Shown piece by piece: positions 46,854 to 55,928 of a stretch of 64,000 nt of DNA. The notes below the pieces were generated by a model. It was not told where the DNA came from. It did no database searches and was given only the letters and a program-made list of their open reading frames with translations. A program made the translations under genes and the position numbers. Each line of letters opens with the position of its first letter. Positions within the stretch are counted from its first letter, which is position 1. The DNA comes from Algoriphagus sp. Y33 (GTDB lineage Bacteria > Bacteroidota > Bacteroidia > Cytophagales > Cyclobacteriaceae): NCBI RefSeq assembly GCF_014838715.1, contig NZ_CP061947.1:2790001-2854000 (forward strand), read 5' to 3'.

Positions 46854-47447
46854 TCACTCCAATTCCTTTAGCATTTTCTCTGATGAATCAATTACTCCCA
46901 TGTATTTTTTTATTAACCAGCGACTTAGAAGAAACATTAACCCTAAGCAGACAGGAATATAGATTATCCAAAACAAAGGGTTTGAAATCTTTTCAAAAGA
47001 ACCATCCAATTCTGCCAATGGCGGCAAAATCGTAAGCAACAATATCGCTCCGGAGATCATAGCATACTGTTGCACTTTTTTAAATCTAATTTTACTCCTG
47101 GTAAACTTATCCAAAATAACAGCGGGAGATTCTGAATCAATCCGCAGGCTTCTCATACCTTTTATGACGGATAAGCTTGCTACCGGAAGCACTATTAAGA
47201 TAAAAATACTAATCAATGCAAACAGCTGATTATACCAGAGTTCAAAATCCGCAAAATGAGATAAAATATACATTGCGTAACCCACACAGAAGAGTGATCC
47301 AATGATCTCGGGAACTCTTACATAGTTTAGTTTCTTTCTGAATTTCTGTTTCGTGATTTGAATAAGTAATTCTTTTTGAATTTTATCCTGTTTTTCCACC
47401 TGCAGACTTAAATCAGCCCAAAGTGATTTCATTTCTTCAAGTTCCAT
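46854..47447 (-). CDS. Membrane protein partner of the ECF sigma factor
   Basis: A 197-residue protein with an N-terminal charged helix (MELEEMKSLWADLSLQVEKQ) and about four membrane segments (near residues 47-63, 72-95, 126-143 and 157-176). It starts four bases after the stop of the ECF sigma gene, and such gene pairs are common in Bacteroidota. By position it may restrain the sigma factor, but it lacks a recognisable zinc-binding anti-sigma domain. Function is inferred from context only. Confidence 0.75.
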   Translation of the reverse strand: MELEEMKSLWADLSLQVEKQDKIQKELLIQITKQKFRKKLNYVRVPEIIGSLFCVGYAMYILSHFADFELWYNQLFALISIFILIVLPVASLSVIKGMRSLRIDSESPAVILDKFTRSKIRFKKVQQYAMISGAILLLTILPPLAELDGSFEKISNPLFWIIYIPVCLGLMFLLSRWLIKKYMGVIDSSEKMLKELE

Positions 47448-47451
47448 GTTT

Positions 47452-47946
47452 CTAGTGGGTTTGAGCGGTGACGCCTGATTTTAACTTTGCTTTGATTCTG
47501 GACATTCGTGTGCCTACGTTACTTACCGAGATTCCCGATATTTCAGCAATTTCCTCATAGCTTTTTCCTTCCAAAAAAAGAAACACAATCCCCCTGTCCA
47601 GTAGATTAAGCTTTCTGATGTGTGCATAGAGCTGCTGGATTTTCTCTTCCTTTTCAGTATCACCTGAGTCAGAAAACTGAATCTTAACATCCTGAAGTGG
47701 TACTACCTGTAGTTGTTTCTTTGATCGATTCAAATGAGTGATGGCTGTGTTCATTCCTACTCGATATAGCCATGTGGACGGTTTGGCTGCTCTTTTGAAA
47801 TTATCAAATGACTTCCATGTCTGATAGACAATCTCCTGATAAAGATCATCCTGTTCATCCTTCTCCCGGGAATAAATCGACGCTATCTTATAGATTAGCC
47901 CTTGGTTTTGATGGATAAGGTTGACAAACTCGTCCTCTTTGTTCAT
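47452..47946 (-). CDS. ECF-type RNA polymerase sigma factor
   Basis: A 164-residue sigma-70 family factor of the extracytoplasmic-function group. I start it at the ATG at 47946 (MNKEDEFVNLIHQNQ); an earlier in-frame ATG at 47991 adds 15 residues with no family resemblance. Region 2 shows DEQDDLYQEIVYQTWKSF and WLYRVGMNTAI. Region 4 shows LDRGIVFLFLEGKSYEEIAEISGISVSNVGTRMSRIKAKL, the DNA-binding helix-turn-helix. It is followed by a membrane protein that may control it. A promoter-like element and a perfect 21-base palindrome lie upstream. Confidence 0.92.
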   Translation of the reverse strand: MNKEDEFVNLIHQNQGLIYKIASIYSREKDEQDDLYQEIVYQTWKSFDNFKRAAKPSTWLYRVGMNTAITHLNRSKKQLQVVPLQDVKIQFSDSGDTEKEEKIQQLYAHIRKLNLLDRGIVFLFLEGKSYEEIAEISGISVSNVGTRMSRIKAKLKSGVTAQTH

Positions 47947-48013
47947 TTGGTTTCTTTTATCTATTAGTCTCTGATCTCCAGAAAAAATCACAGAATTGTT
48001 GGAAAATATTTAG

Positions 48014-48058
48014 CAAAAATAAAACAGTAGATGAAAAACTGTTCGTGACACGAACAGT
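48014..48058 (-). promoter_or_regulatory. ECF sigma promoter with 21-bp palindromic operator candidate
   Basis: A -7 element TATTTTTG on the minus strand (48014-48021) lies 68 bases before the sigma factor ATG. The perfect palindrome ACTGTTCGTG-A-CACGAACAGT (48038-48058) covers the place where the -33 box should be. A dimeric regulator bound there would control this promoter. Confidence 0.5.
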
Positions 48059-48205
48059 GGCGGAAATAGTAATAAAGTCCAGCTTCTGGAGAAGCAGGAC
48101 AACTGCTATTGCGAAAATCTAAAATAAACCCTGAGCTCTCTGCGCGACACTCTGCGCACTCTCTGGTAAAATCCGAAATCCGTCACAATTTCTTATTTTC
48201 GTGTT

Positions 48206-49183
48206 ATGCAGTGGTTCACTCCTTTTACAATTTCAGAATCCCCCTTTCCTATTTCCCATCAAAGTAAAATCTTGAGCTTGGGTTCATGCTTTGCCCAGAC
48301 TATAGGGCAAAAGATGCTCACTCACAAATTCGACTGCCTTGTCAATCCTTTTGGGACCATTTTTCACCCTATGATTTTGGGCGATCTGCTGGATCATACG
48401 ATGTTTCAGGATAACTTGGAAGAAAATGGCTTGATTGAGCGGGATGGTATCTATTTCTATCTGGGGACACATTCTGACCTTAATGGGAATTCTCCTGAGG
48501 AATTGAAAAAAAACTATGCTTTTCACCTTGCTGAAACCCGGAAATACCTGGAAAATGGCACGCATCTTATTTTGACATTGGGAACTTCCTGGGTCTACGA
48601 AAAAGAGGAATTTGGCAGAGTAGCAAATTGCCACAAACTCCCCAAAAAGCTGTTTAAGAAAAAACTTGTTCCACTGGAAGAAATGGTCTCCTATCTAAGC
48701 CACGTTTTTGGGAATATCTCCAGAGCCTATCCCAACTTGAAAATTATTTTGACAGTCAGTCCGGTTCGTCATATCAAAGATGGGATTCCGGAAAACCAAC
48801 TTAGTAAAAGTATTCTGCGTGTGCTCTGCCATGAATTAGAAAACAAACTAAGTAATACAATATACTTTCCTGCTTATGAAATTCTTATAGACGAATTGCG
48901 TGACTATCGCTTTTACAGAGAAGACCTGATTCATCCAAGCGTCGAAGCTGAAAACTACATCTGGGAGAAATGGAAAAACTCAAATTTCACTGAAGAAACA
49001 AAACATAAAGCAGATCAGATTCATAAGATCAATCAAGAGCTGGACCATCGCCCACTCAACCCCAAAAGTGAGGGCCACAGAAAATTTCTGCAGAGTCTTC
49101 TGTCCAAGTTGGAACGATTGAATACCGAATTTGATTTTTCTAAAGAAATCGAATCCACATCGATTCAACTTTCCAACTTTTAG
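48206..49183 (+). CDS. GSCFA-domain protein
   Basis: A 325-residue protein of the GSCFA family, probably an SGNH/GDSL-like hydrolase. The name-giving motif is visible as LGSCFAQ (about residues 26-32), followed by CLVNPFGTIFHPMILGDLL, LILTLGTSWVYE, the VSPVRHIKDG block and a C-terminal YRFYREDLIHPS containing a likely catalytic Asp-His. No signal peptide, so it is cytoplasmic. Substrate unknown. It diverges from the ECF sigma unit and precedes the thioredoxin-domain gene. Confidence 0.9.
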   Translation: MQWFTPFTISESPFPISHQSKILSLGSCFAQTIGQKMLTHKFDCLVNPFGTIFHPMILGDLLDHTMFQDNLEENGLIERDGIYFYLGTHSDLNGNSPEELKKNYAFHLAETRKYLENGTHLILTLGTSWVYEKEEFGRVANCHKLPKKLFKKKLVPLEEMVSYLSHVFGNISRAYPNLKIILTVSPVRHIKDGIPENQLSKSILRVLCHELENKLSNTIYFPAYEILIDELRDYRFYREDLIHPSVEAENYIWEKWKNSNFTEETKHKADQIHKINQELDHRPLNPKSEGHRKFLQSLLSKLERLNTEFDFSKEIESTSIQLSNF

Positions 49184-49231
49184 CCTTACAACACGTCGAC
49201 TTCGCCCAGCGTGACTAGCCCAAACTCTGCT

Positions 49232-51268
49232 ATGCCAAAATACTCTAATAAACTCGTTCATTCCCAATCTCCCTACCTTCTCCAACACGCCCATAATCCA
49301 GTGGACTGGTTTCCTTGGGGGTCTGAAGCACTGGAAAAGGCAACACGTGAAAACAAGCCGATTTTGGTTTCGATTGGTTACTCAGCATGCCACTGGTGTC
49401 ATGTGATGGAACGGGAAAGTTTCGAAGATGAAGCTACGGCCAAGCTTATGAATGCGTATTTTATCTGTGTCAAAATCGACCGGGAGGAACGTCCTGATAT
49501 TGACAATATTTACATGGATGCAGTTCAAGCAATGGGTCTGCAGGGAGGATGGCCGCTAAATGTGTTCTTGATGCCCAATCAAAAACCTTTTTACGGCGGC
49601 ACTTATTTCCCAAATCCCCAATGGAAAGGACTGTTGGCAAACATCGCAGAAGCATTTGAAAAACATGAAGACCAATTGGCGGAGAGTGCAGAGGGATTTG
49701 GAATCAGTCTGAACAGAAAGGAAACGGAGAAATACGGGATTTCAGCAGGTGATCAGGAGGTTGATCCTGACGAGCTTGCAGAAATCGCAGCCAAAATCAC
49801 GGCTCAGCTTGACCGGGAATGGGGCGGGATGAACCGGGTACCGAAGTTCCCTATGCCGGCTATTTGGAGCTTTCTGTTGGATTATGGATTGCTTCGCCGG
49901 GACCCAAAACTCCTAGATGAAGTTCTTTTCACTCTTCGGAAAATCGGAATGGGGGGAATCTACGATCAATTGCGAGGCGGTTTTGCACGATATTCCGTAG
50001 ATGGGGAATGGTTTGCGCCTCATTTCGAAAAAATGCTCTATGACAATGGCCAATTGTTAGAACTTTATGCCAAAGCTTTTCAAGTGAGTGGAGATCTGTT
50101 TTTCAAAGAGAAAGTAACTGAAACAGTCGCTTGGCTCGAAGCTGAAATGGGGAATGGAGAAGGTGGATTTCATGCTGCGCAGGATGCCGATTCGGAAGGC
50201 ATAGAAGGTAAGTTCTATGTATGGGAATATGAAGAACTGAAGAACTTGATTCCAGATGAACTGCCATGGCTCAGTAAACTTTATAATCTCAAATCTGATG
50301 GAAATTGGGAAGATGGGGTCAATATTTTATTTCAAACTTCAAGTGAAAAAGAAATCTCTGAAGAATTTGGGATGAGTGAGGATGAGTTGAAAAACAAGTT
50401 AAAAGGGGTAAAGAGTCAGCTTCTGGAAGTAAGAAACCAACGGATTTTCCCAGGAAAAGACGATAAAATACTGAGCGGTTGGAATGGTCTCATGAGTGCG
50501 GGATTGATTCAGGCTTATTATGCTACCGGCGACAAAAACATGCTAGATCTTGCTGTCAAAAACCTGAAATTCCTTCAGGAGAAATTACTGGTAAATGGTG
50601 TACTCCACCGTGCTTACAAAAATGGACAGGCTTATACGCCAGGCTTTCTGGAAGATTACGCAGCCGTGATCAAAGCTTCGTTAATGGCCTTTGAAGCCAC
50701 AGGAGATGCACAATGGCTGGATTTTGCAAGACCCCTGACTGATTTTTGCATTACAGAGTTTTATGATGATACGGATGGGTTTTTCTATTTTAACAATCCA
50801 AATGCAGAAAAATTAATTGCAGATAAAAAGGAGCTTTTTGACAATGTGATTCCTGCTTCCAATTCTATGATGGCGCGAAACCTTCATCGGCTTTCGCTTT
50901 TCACCTACGAGGAAAAATACACTGAAATAGCCTCCAAAATGCTTGGTGGAATGAAAGAATTAATCCTAAGAGATCCCGGATTCCTAAGCAATTGGGCTTC
51001 CTTGTTTCTCGAAAAACTTGTCCCAACCGCAGAAATAGCAATAATCGGAGCAGGGGCAACAATGAAAGCCAGAGCATTTCAGCAGAATTACACGCCCAAT
51101 ATGATCTTGGCCTATTCAGAAAGTCCGACAGATAATGCCGCAATTCTTGCAGATAAGACACCCGATCCGACCGGAAATGCCTTAATTTATGTCTGTTTCG
51201 ACCACGCCTGCCGCAAGCCTGTAAGGACACGCGAAGAAGCCGTTTCTCAACTCCCATATTTAGCCTAA
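49232..51268 (+). CDS. YyaL-type thioredoxin-domain protein
   Basis: A 678-residue cytoplasmic protein of the YyaL/SPATA20 family. The N-terminal thioredoxin-like domain (about 1-165) opens [21 protein letters not shown] and has the C-H-W-C redox-type motif in [16 protein letters not shown], then DREERPDID and [11 protein letters not shown]. An alpha/alpha toroid resembling N-acylglucosamine epimerases follows (about 190-600: [42 protein letters not shown]). The ATG at 49232 is preferred over a GTG at 49211. Physiological role unknown. priA follows six bases after its stop. Confidence 0.9.
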   Translation: MPKYSNKLVHSQSPYLLQHAHNPVDWFPWGSEALEKATRENKPILVSIGYSACHWCHVMERESFEDEATAKLMNAYFICVKIDREERPDIDNIYMDAVQAMGLQGGWPLNVFLMPNQKPFYGGTYFPNPQWKGLLANIAEAFEKHEDQLAESAEGFGISLNRKETEKYGISAGDQEVDPDELAEIAAKITAQLDREWGGMNRVPKFPMPAIWSFLLDYGLLRRDPKLLDEVLFTLRKIGMGGIYDQLRGGFARYSVDGEWFAPHFEKMLYDNGQLLELYAKAFQVSGDLFFKEKVTETVAWLEAEMGNGEGGFHAAQDADSEGIEGKFYVWEYEELKNLIPDELPWLSKLYNLKSDGNWEDGVNILFQTSSEKEISEEFGMSEDELKNKLKGVKSQLLEVRNQRIFPGKDDKILSGWNGLMSAGLIQAYYATGDKNMLDLAVKNLKFLQEKLLVNGVLHRAYKNGQAYTPGFLEDYAAVIKASLMAFEATGDAQWLDFARPLTDFCITEFYDDTDGFFYFNNPNAEKLIADKKELFDNVIPASNSMMARNLHRLSLFTYEEKYTEIASKMLGGMKELILRDPGFLSNWASLFLEKLVPTAEIAIIGAGATMKARAFQQNYTPNMILAYSESPTDNAAILADKTPDPTGNALIYVCFDHACRKPVRTREEAVSQLPYLA

Positions 51269-51273
51269 GACTA

Positions 51274-53793
51274 TTGGAAAGCCTGTTTGGAGATCAAGAT
51301 TTATATCCTATCGATAGCGGAAATAATTTCGCAGATATCATTCTGCCTGTTCCGATTCCAAGGATGTTCACCTACAGCATCCCCCATTCCATGCTGGGGG
51401 AGATTAACCTAGGGGCTCGTGTGATCGTGCAGTTTGGCAAAAAAAAGGTGCTCACGGGGATCATTGGAAAAGTACATAATAAGCCTCCCCAAGCCTATCA
51501 GGCCAAACCCATTTTGGAAGTTTTGGATGAACAGCCCAGTGTCAATCCTCTTCAAATCCGGTTTTGGGTATGGATGGCTGAGTATTATTTCTGCCACATC
51601 GGGGAAGTCATGCATGCTGCACTTCCTTCAGGATTGAGATTGAGCAGCGAAAGCAAGGTGCAGCTCAATCCCAATTTTGACCGGGAAACAAGCAGCTATC
51701 CTCTGGATAATCGCGAGATCATGATCTTAGATGCATTGGAAGATAAACCTGAGCTTTCGTATGATGACTGTGAAAAGGTTCTTTCTATCAAAAGCATCCA
51801 TCCAATCCTCAAAAGTTTGGTCAAAAAAGAAGCGATCCTGATTTTTGAAAAAGTACAGGAGAAATACGCCCCTAAAGTAGAAACCAGAATTCGTTTGACT
51901 CCCGGGATTTCCGGAAGCAAAGGTGCATTGCAGGAAGTTTTCGATAGCTTGTCCAAGAGAGCAAAGCAAGAATCTATTTTACTGAAATATTTGAGAGATG
52001 TCCCTTTCCTTCAAAAGCCTCAATCCAACGAAAAAGGTGTGGACAAAGCAACTCTGCTGGAAGAGGGAGATTCCGAGAGTTCGTTGAATACGCTTATCAA
52101 AAACGGGATTTTCGAAACCTTCAAAGTCGTGGTAAACAGACTTGCCGAAGAAGAACCGGAATCTGAGCCAGCCATTCTTTCCACCAGTCAACAATCAGCC
52201 TTCGAAGAAATAAAGCACCAATTCGAAAGTAAGCAATCTGTCTTACTACATGGGGTGACAGGCAGCGGAAAGACTGAAATTTACATTCAGATGATTCGGG
52301 AAGTGCTTGACAGCGGCTCACAGGTCTTACTGCTGCTGCCTGAGATCGCTCTTACCACCCAGATCGTCACACGGCTAAAGAAGGTCTTCGGAAGCCAAAT
52401 GGGCGTTTACCATTCGAAGTATTCGGATAATGAACGTGTGGAAGTTTGGAATGGAGTCTTAAGTGGTAGATTTTCCTTTGTGGTTGGCGTTCGGTCCTCT
52501 ATTTTCCTGCCTTTTGATAGCTTGGGGCTGATTATCGTAGATGAAGAACACGAATCCAGTTACAAGCAGTTTGATCCTGCACCAAGATTTCATGCCAGGG
52601 ATTCTGCGATTATGCTTGCCTATTTTCATCAGGCGAGAACGCTTCTGGGCTCAGCTACGCCATCCTTCGAATCCTATTTCAATGCCAGTCAAGGCAAATA
52701 TGGCTATGTGGAATTGACTCATCGCTTTGGTGATGCCAGCATGCCCAATTTTTTCTTGGCAGATTTGGCTGCGGATAAGCGAAAAAACCTACTCAAACTT
52801 GACACCACCCGAATTTTAAGAGAGAAGATTCAGGATGCACTGGCCAAGCAGGAACAGGTATTGATTTTTCAAAACCGCAGAGGTTATTCCCCTTATATCC
52901 AATGCGAGGATTGCGGTTGGACAGGCCAGTGTGTACAGTGCGACGTCAGCCTGACCTACCATCAGTTCTCCGAGGAACTTAGATGCCATTATTGTGGGTA
53001 TAAGGAGAAAGTCCCCAGCTCCTGCCCCGCTTGCGGAAGTACCCAACTGACCACCATGGGTATGGGAACGGAGCGCATCGAAGAATCCCTGAGTTTGCTT
53101 TTTCCTGAGGCTAGAATCGGCAGAATGGACCTGGATACAACCAGAAATAAGCATGGCTACCAGCGCCTACTGGATGAATTTGGCTCCGGAAATCTGGATA
53201 TTCTCGTTGGCACACAGATGATCACCAAAGGATTAGACTTCGGAAGAGTGACAGTAGTCGGAATTTGGGATGGAGACCGGATCCTGAATTTCCCGGACTT
53301 CCGTGCAGGAGAACGGGCTTATCAGCAAATCACGCAAGTGGCCGGACGTGCCGGAAGACGGGAAGTACAGGGTCAGGTAATCGTACAAACCAGAGATCCG
53401 GAAACGCAGATTTATTCCCAAGTCATCAAAGGTGACTATTTTGAGTTTTTCAACCATGAAATACATGAAAGGAAGAAGTTCTACTATCCGCCTTTTGTAA
53501 AATTGGTAAAGATCACAACCCGGCATGCAGATTATAGAGTCGCCGAAAAAGCAGCCCTAAATCTTCATCATGGCATGGCAGAGATTCCTATTAAGAAAAT
53601 CGTACTCGGTCCGGAGAAAGGGATTATTGCCAGAATCAAGAATCAATACCAATTTGAGAGTTTGATCAAACTTGACCGGTCCGGAAATACCCCTGTGGTG
53701 TTTAAAGAACATCTCTGGAAAATCACGGAGGAATTGAAATCCAGACCCGAGTTTCGCTCTGTACGATTTGTAGTAGATGTGGATCCATCTTGA
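51274..53793 (+). CDS. priA: Primosomal protein N' (replication restart helicase)
   Basis: An 839-residue 3'-to-5' DNA helicase that restarts stalled replication forks. The N-terminal 3'BD-like domain (FADIILPVPIPRMFTYSIP) is followed by a helicase core with GVTGSGKTEIY (Walker A), VDEEHESSYKQ (Walker B), LLGSATPSFES and QMITKGLDF. Between the lobes sits the zinc-binding insert with eight cysteines as four pairs (CEDC, CVQC, CHYC, CPAC). The start is a TTG at 51274, six bases after the preceding gene; the next in-frame ATG would remove part of the first domain. Co-transcription with the thioredoxin-domain gene is likely. Confidence 0.95.
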   Translation: MESLFGDQDLYPIDSGNNFADIILPVPIPRMFTYSIPHSMLGEINLGARVIVQFGKKKVLTGIIGKVHNKPPQAYQAKPILEVLDEQPSVNPLQIRFWVWMAEYYFCHIGEVMHAALPSGLRLSSESKVQLNPNFDRETSSYPLDNREIMILDALEDKPELSYDDCEKVLSIKSIHPILKSLVKKEAILIFEKVQEKYAPKVETRIRLTPGISGSKGALQEVFDSLSKRAKQESILLKYLRDVPFLQKPQSNEKGVDKATLLEEGDSESSLNTLIKNGIFETFKVVVNRLAEEEPESEPAILSTSQQSAFEEIKHQFESKQSVLLHGVTGSGKTEIYIQMIREVLDSGSQVLLLLPEIALTTQIVTRLKKVFGSQMGVYHSKYSDNERVEVWNGVLSGRFSFVVGVRSSIFLPFDSLGLIIVDEEHESSYKQFDPAPRFHARDSAIMLAYFHQARTLLGSATPSFESYFNASQGKYGYVELTHRFGDASMPNFFLADLAADKRKNLLKLDTTRILREKIQDALAKQEQVLIFQNRRGYSPYIQCEDCGWTGQCVQCDVSLTYHQFSEELRCHYCGYKEKVPSSCPACGSTQLTTMGMGTERIEESLSLLFPEARIGRMDLDTTRNKHGYQRLLDEFGSGNLDILVGTQMITKGLDFGRVTVVGIWDGDRILNFPDFRAGERAYQQITQVAGRAGRREVQGQVIVQTRDPETQIYSQVIKGDYFEFFNHEIHERKKFYYPPFVKLVKITTRHADYRVAEKAALNLHHGMAEIPIKKIVLGPEKGIIARIKNQYQFESLIKLDRSGNTPVVFKEHLWKITEELKSRPEFRSVRFVVDVDPS

Positions 53794-53993
53794 TTGATGG
53801 CACTATTCCTCATGTTCCCTGAAATGAAACCGACACCGATGAAATGTTCGCCCTTTTCAGAAGCAAATGTCAGCACTCCAATCCCGACGTAGCATGCTGT
53901 GCCCAGATAAAGCCCTAATCAAATGCCATGCGATTGCCCCACATATAGAGGAGATAAACTTGGTCCTAAAAAAGTCTATATCTTGTCAAGATT

Positions 53994-55025
53994 ATGAGAA
54001 AACTACATATCCATTCATTGCCACTTAAAGAGGTAATTACTGACATAGCCAATGGCTTAGGAACAAACTATAGTCATGATTGTGGAGAGTACACGGTTGA
54101 TATTCCTGAACATTGGGGAAATGGAAGAATCAAAGGAATTAATTTTGAGGGGGGATTGGGGCTCTTGATTTACGAATGCATGTTTTACGAGGATGTTGAA
54201 ATGAACTTTACCGTCAACCTAACGCATCCCCTGAAATTTCTATTCTGCCTGAATGGAAAACTGTCGCATCATTTCGAACAAGATGCGGAAAAACACTCCC
54301 TTCAGCGACATCAAAACATAATAGTGGCCAGTCAAGGCTATAATGGGCACGTCCTGCATTTCGAAAAAAATATTTCTACAGAAATCTATAGTCTGGAAAT
54401 AGACCGTAAAATGTTTAGGGCAAAAATGTCCTGCGAATTGGAAAAGGCGAAACCGAGACTAAGGAAGGTTTTTGAGGACGAGAAAGCCATGCACTCCTTT
54501 TATCACAACTCACTATATAGTCTAGTCTTGGGAGAACTATTTGATGAAATGAAATCCCAGAATTATAGTCACTTCATCAAAAAACTATTCCTTGAAAGTC
54601 AATCTTATCGAATGCTTGTGCAACAACTTATTCAATATGATGATGATTATGAAGGCAATATGGATAAAAAAATACTTCGGAAATCGGAAGCCCATGCCAT
54701 AAAGGAGGCCGTGGAGATAATGAAGTTGGAATTGAATACCATCACCTCACTTAATTCCATTATACAGAGAGTGGGGCTGAGCTCAAGAAAATTCCAAAAT
54801 GGGTTTAGACATTTCTATGGGAAAAGTGCAAATGAGTACTTACAGTACTTGAGACTAAGCCTAGCAAAAGATCTGCTAATAAATACGGAAGATAGTTTGC
54901 AAGAAATCAAGGATAAGGTAGGGTTCAGCAGTCAAAGCTACTTTACTGAGATCTTCAAAAAACATTATCACGCTACCCCTTCCCACTACCGAAAGCAGCA
55001 TAGAGAAAAAAACCACTCCACCTAG
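53994..55025 (+). CDS. AraC-family transcriptional regulator
   Basis: A 343-residue regulator. The N-terminal two thirds (about 1-225) resemble a cupin-like sensor found in Bacteroidota regulators (NFTVNLTHPLKFLFCLNGKLSHHFE). The C-terminal AraC-type double helix-turn-helix (about 240-335) shows TSLNSIIQRVGLSSRKFQNGFRHFYGKSANEYLQYLRLSLAKDLL and the signature EIKDKVGFSSQSYFTEIFKKHY. Effector and targets are unknown. It converges on a gene for a 142-residue unknown protein. Confidence 0.92.
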   Translation: MRKLHIHSLPLKEVITDIANGLGTNYSHDCGEYTVDIPEHWGNGRIKGINFEGGLGLLIYECMFYEDVEMNFTVNLTHPLKFLFCLNGKLSHHFEQDAEKHSLQRHQNIIVASQGYNGHVLHFEKNISTEIYSLEIDRKMFRAKMSCELEKAKPRLRKVFEDEKAMHSFYHNSLYSLVLGELFDEMKSQNYSHFIKKLFLESQSYRMLVQQLIQYDDDYEGNMDKKILRKSEAHAIKEAVEIMKLELNTITSLNSIIQRVGLSSRKFQNGFRHFYGKSANEYLQYLRLSLAKDLLINTEDSLQEIKDKVGFSSQSYFTEIFKKHYHATPSHYRKQHREKNHST

Positions 55026-55066
55026 ATTTTCGTCACTTAGCTAAAACCGGGCATTAAGCGAAAGGT

Positions 55067-55495
55067 CTACTTTATCCCATTTGTCTCCTGCAAGCGGATG
55101 TAGGCCAGCTTACATGCGTCTATAAAATCCCTCGCCCAAAAACTTCCCAGTATATCTCCATTACCAAGGACTTCATAAGTGAAGGATTGGCTCTTGGAAA
55201 AAGGCTCATTTTCTACAACATGGATCTCCAAAATCTGCAAATTGCTATTCATGCGGATCTTAAAAAGTTGTAAACCCTCTTCTTTCTGCCCGTATTCAGA
55301 GTCAAAGGGGATTTCCAGGTAGTTGAGCAGCATAGTTGCTTTACCCGAAGAATGATGTTCTATCCACTCCTCGCATTTCTTCTTAGAACTAAAAACCGCT
55401 TCGATTCTAAATACAGGTAAATTTCCCTCCAATTGCTTAGTGTTTATCTCCACTGTGAGGTATTCACCGGAAAACACAACAAATACGCTATCCAT
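55067..55495 (-). CDS. Hypothetical protein
   Basis: A 142-residue cytoplasmic protein I do not recognise. It starts MDSVFVVFSGEYLTVEINTKQLEG and ends WARDFIDACKLAYIRLQETNG; the middle contains FSSKKKCEEWIEHH. Beta-strand-rich composition with a single C-terminal helix is likely; no signal peptide and no membrane segment. It is convergent with the AraC-type regulator. The 433-base region upstream contains degenerate palindromes. Confidence 0.65.
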   Translation of the reverse strand: MDSVFVVFSGEYLTVEINTKQLEGNLPVFRIEAVFSSKKKCEEWIEHHSSGKATMLLNYLEIPFDSEYGQKEEGLQLFKIRMNSNLQILEIHVVENEPFSKSQSFTYEVLGNGDILGSFWARDFIDACKLAYIRLQETNGIK

Positions 55496-55928
55496 TTATT
55501 CCAATTTCCTTAAAAGCCTACATTAATAAGCCCCTAATGCTTATTATAAAGAGGAAAATTATAAACTTTGAAGGCAAAAGCTTATTGAAATTGGATCAAT
55601 AAATAACGGAATAGGATCTTTATTGTATATGGCCTAAAGCAAAGGAAAAGACAGGAATAGAATGATGTACCGATGAAGGGTACTGATAGTCCTTTTTTAT
55701 TCCGTACCGATACAGAACGTATAGGCATGCTATGCCCTATAAAAATATCCATGCTTAACCACCTTGGAGGATATATTTAAAAAATATAAAGTTCATCAGC
55801 GGCTCGGTTTTTTTTAACTTATTCAAAATCTGGTCAGACAAGGGAATTGCTCCGTGCCTCATCCAATTCCAATAGTTATGGAACGTGTGCAAGACGCTCA
55901 TCCGCTACTCAGAACCCGTCAAAACTAA
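55496..55928. other. Intergenic region with degenerate palindromes
   Basis: This region separates arsM from the 142-residue unknown gene. It contains GTACC-N6-GGGTAC-like and TATAGGCAT-gct-ATGCCCTATA (55720-55741) imperfect palindromes, and a short minus-strand open frame listed separately. Confidence 0.45.
55755..55901 (-). CDS. Possible 48-residue protein or gene remnant after arsM
   Basis: A minus-strand frame of 48 codons, 27 bases after the arsM stop codon. It starts MSVLHTFHNYWNWMRHG and continues IPLSDQILNKLKKTEP, an amphipathic, protein-like composition. No ribosome-binding site is evident, and I recognise no family. It could be a small gene co-transcribed with arsM or a fragment of a lost gene, and could equally be chance. 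Confidence 0.25.
   Translation of the reverse strand: MSVLHTFHNYWNWMRHGAIPLSDQILNKLKKTEPLMNFIFFKYILQGG

Noticed and set aside
48131..48180. CTCTGCG-type short repeats before the GSCFA gene
   Set aside because: Resembles a common intergenic sequence seen in many genomes, but only one degenerate stretch is present here, too little to call a repeat element.
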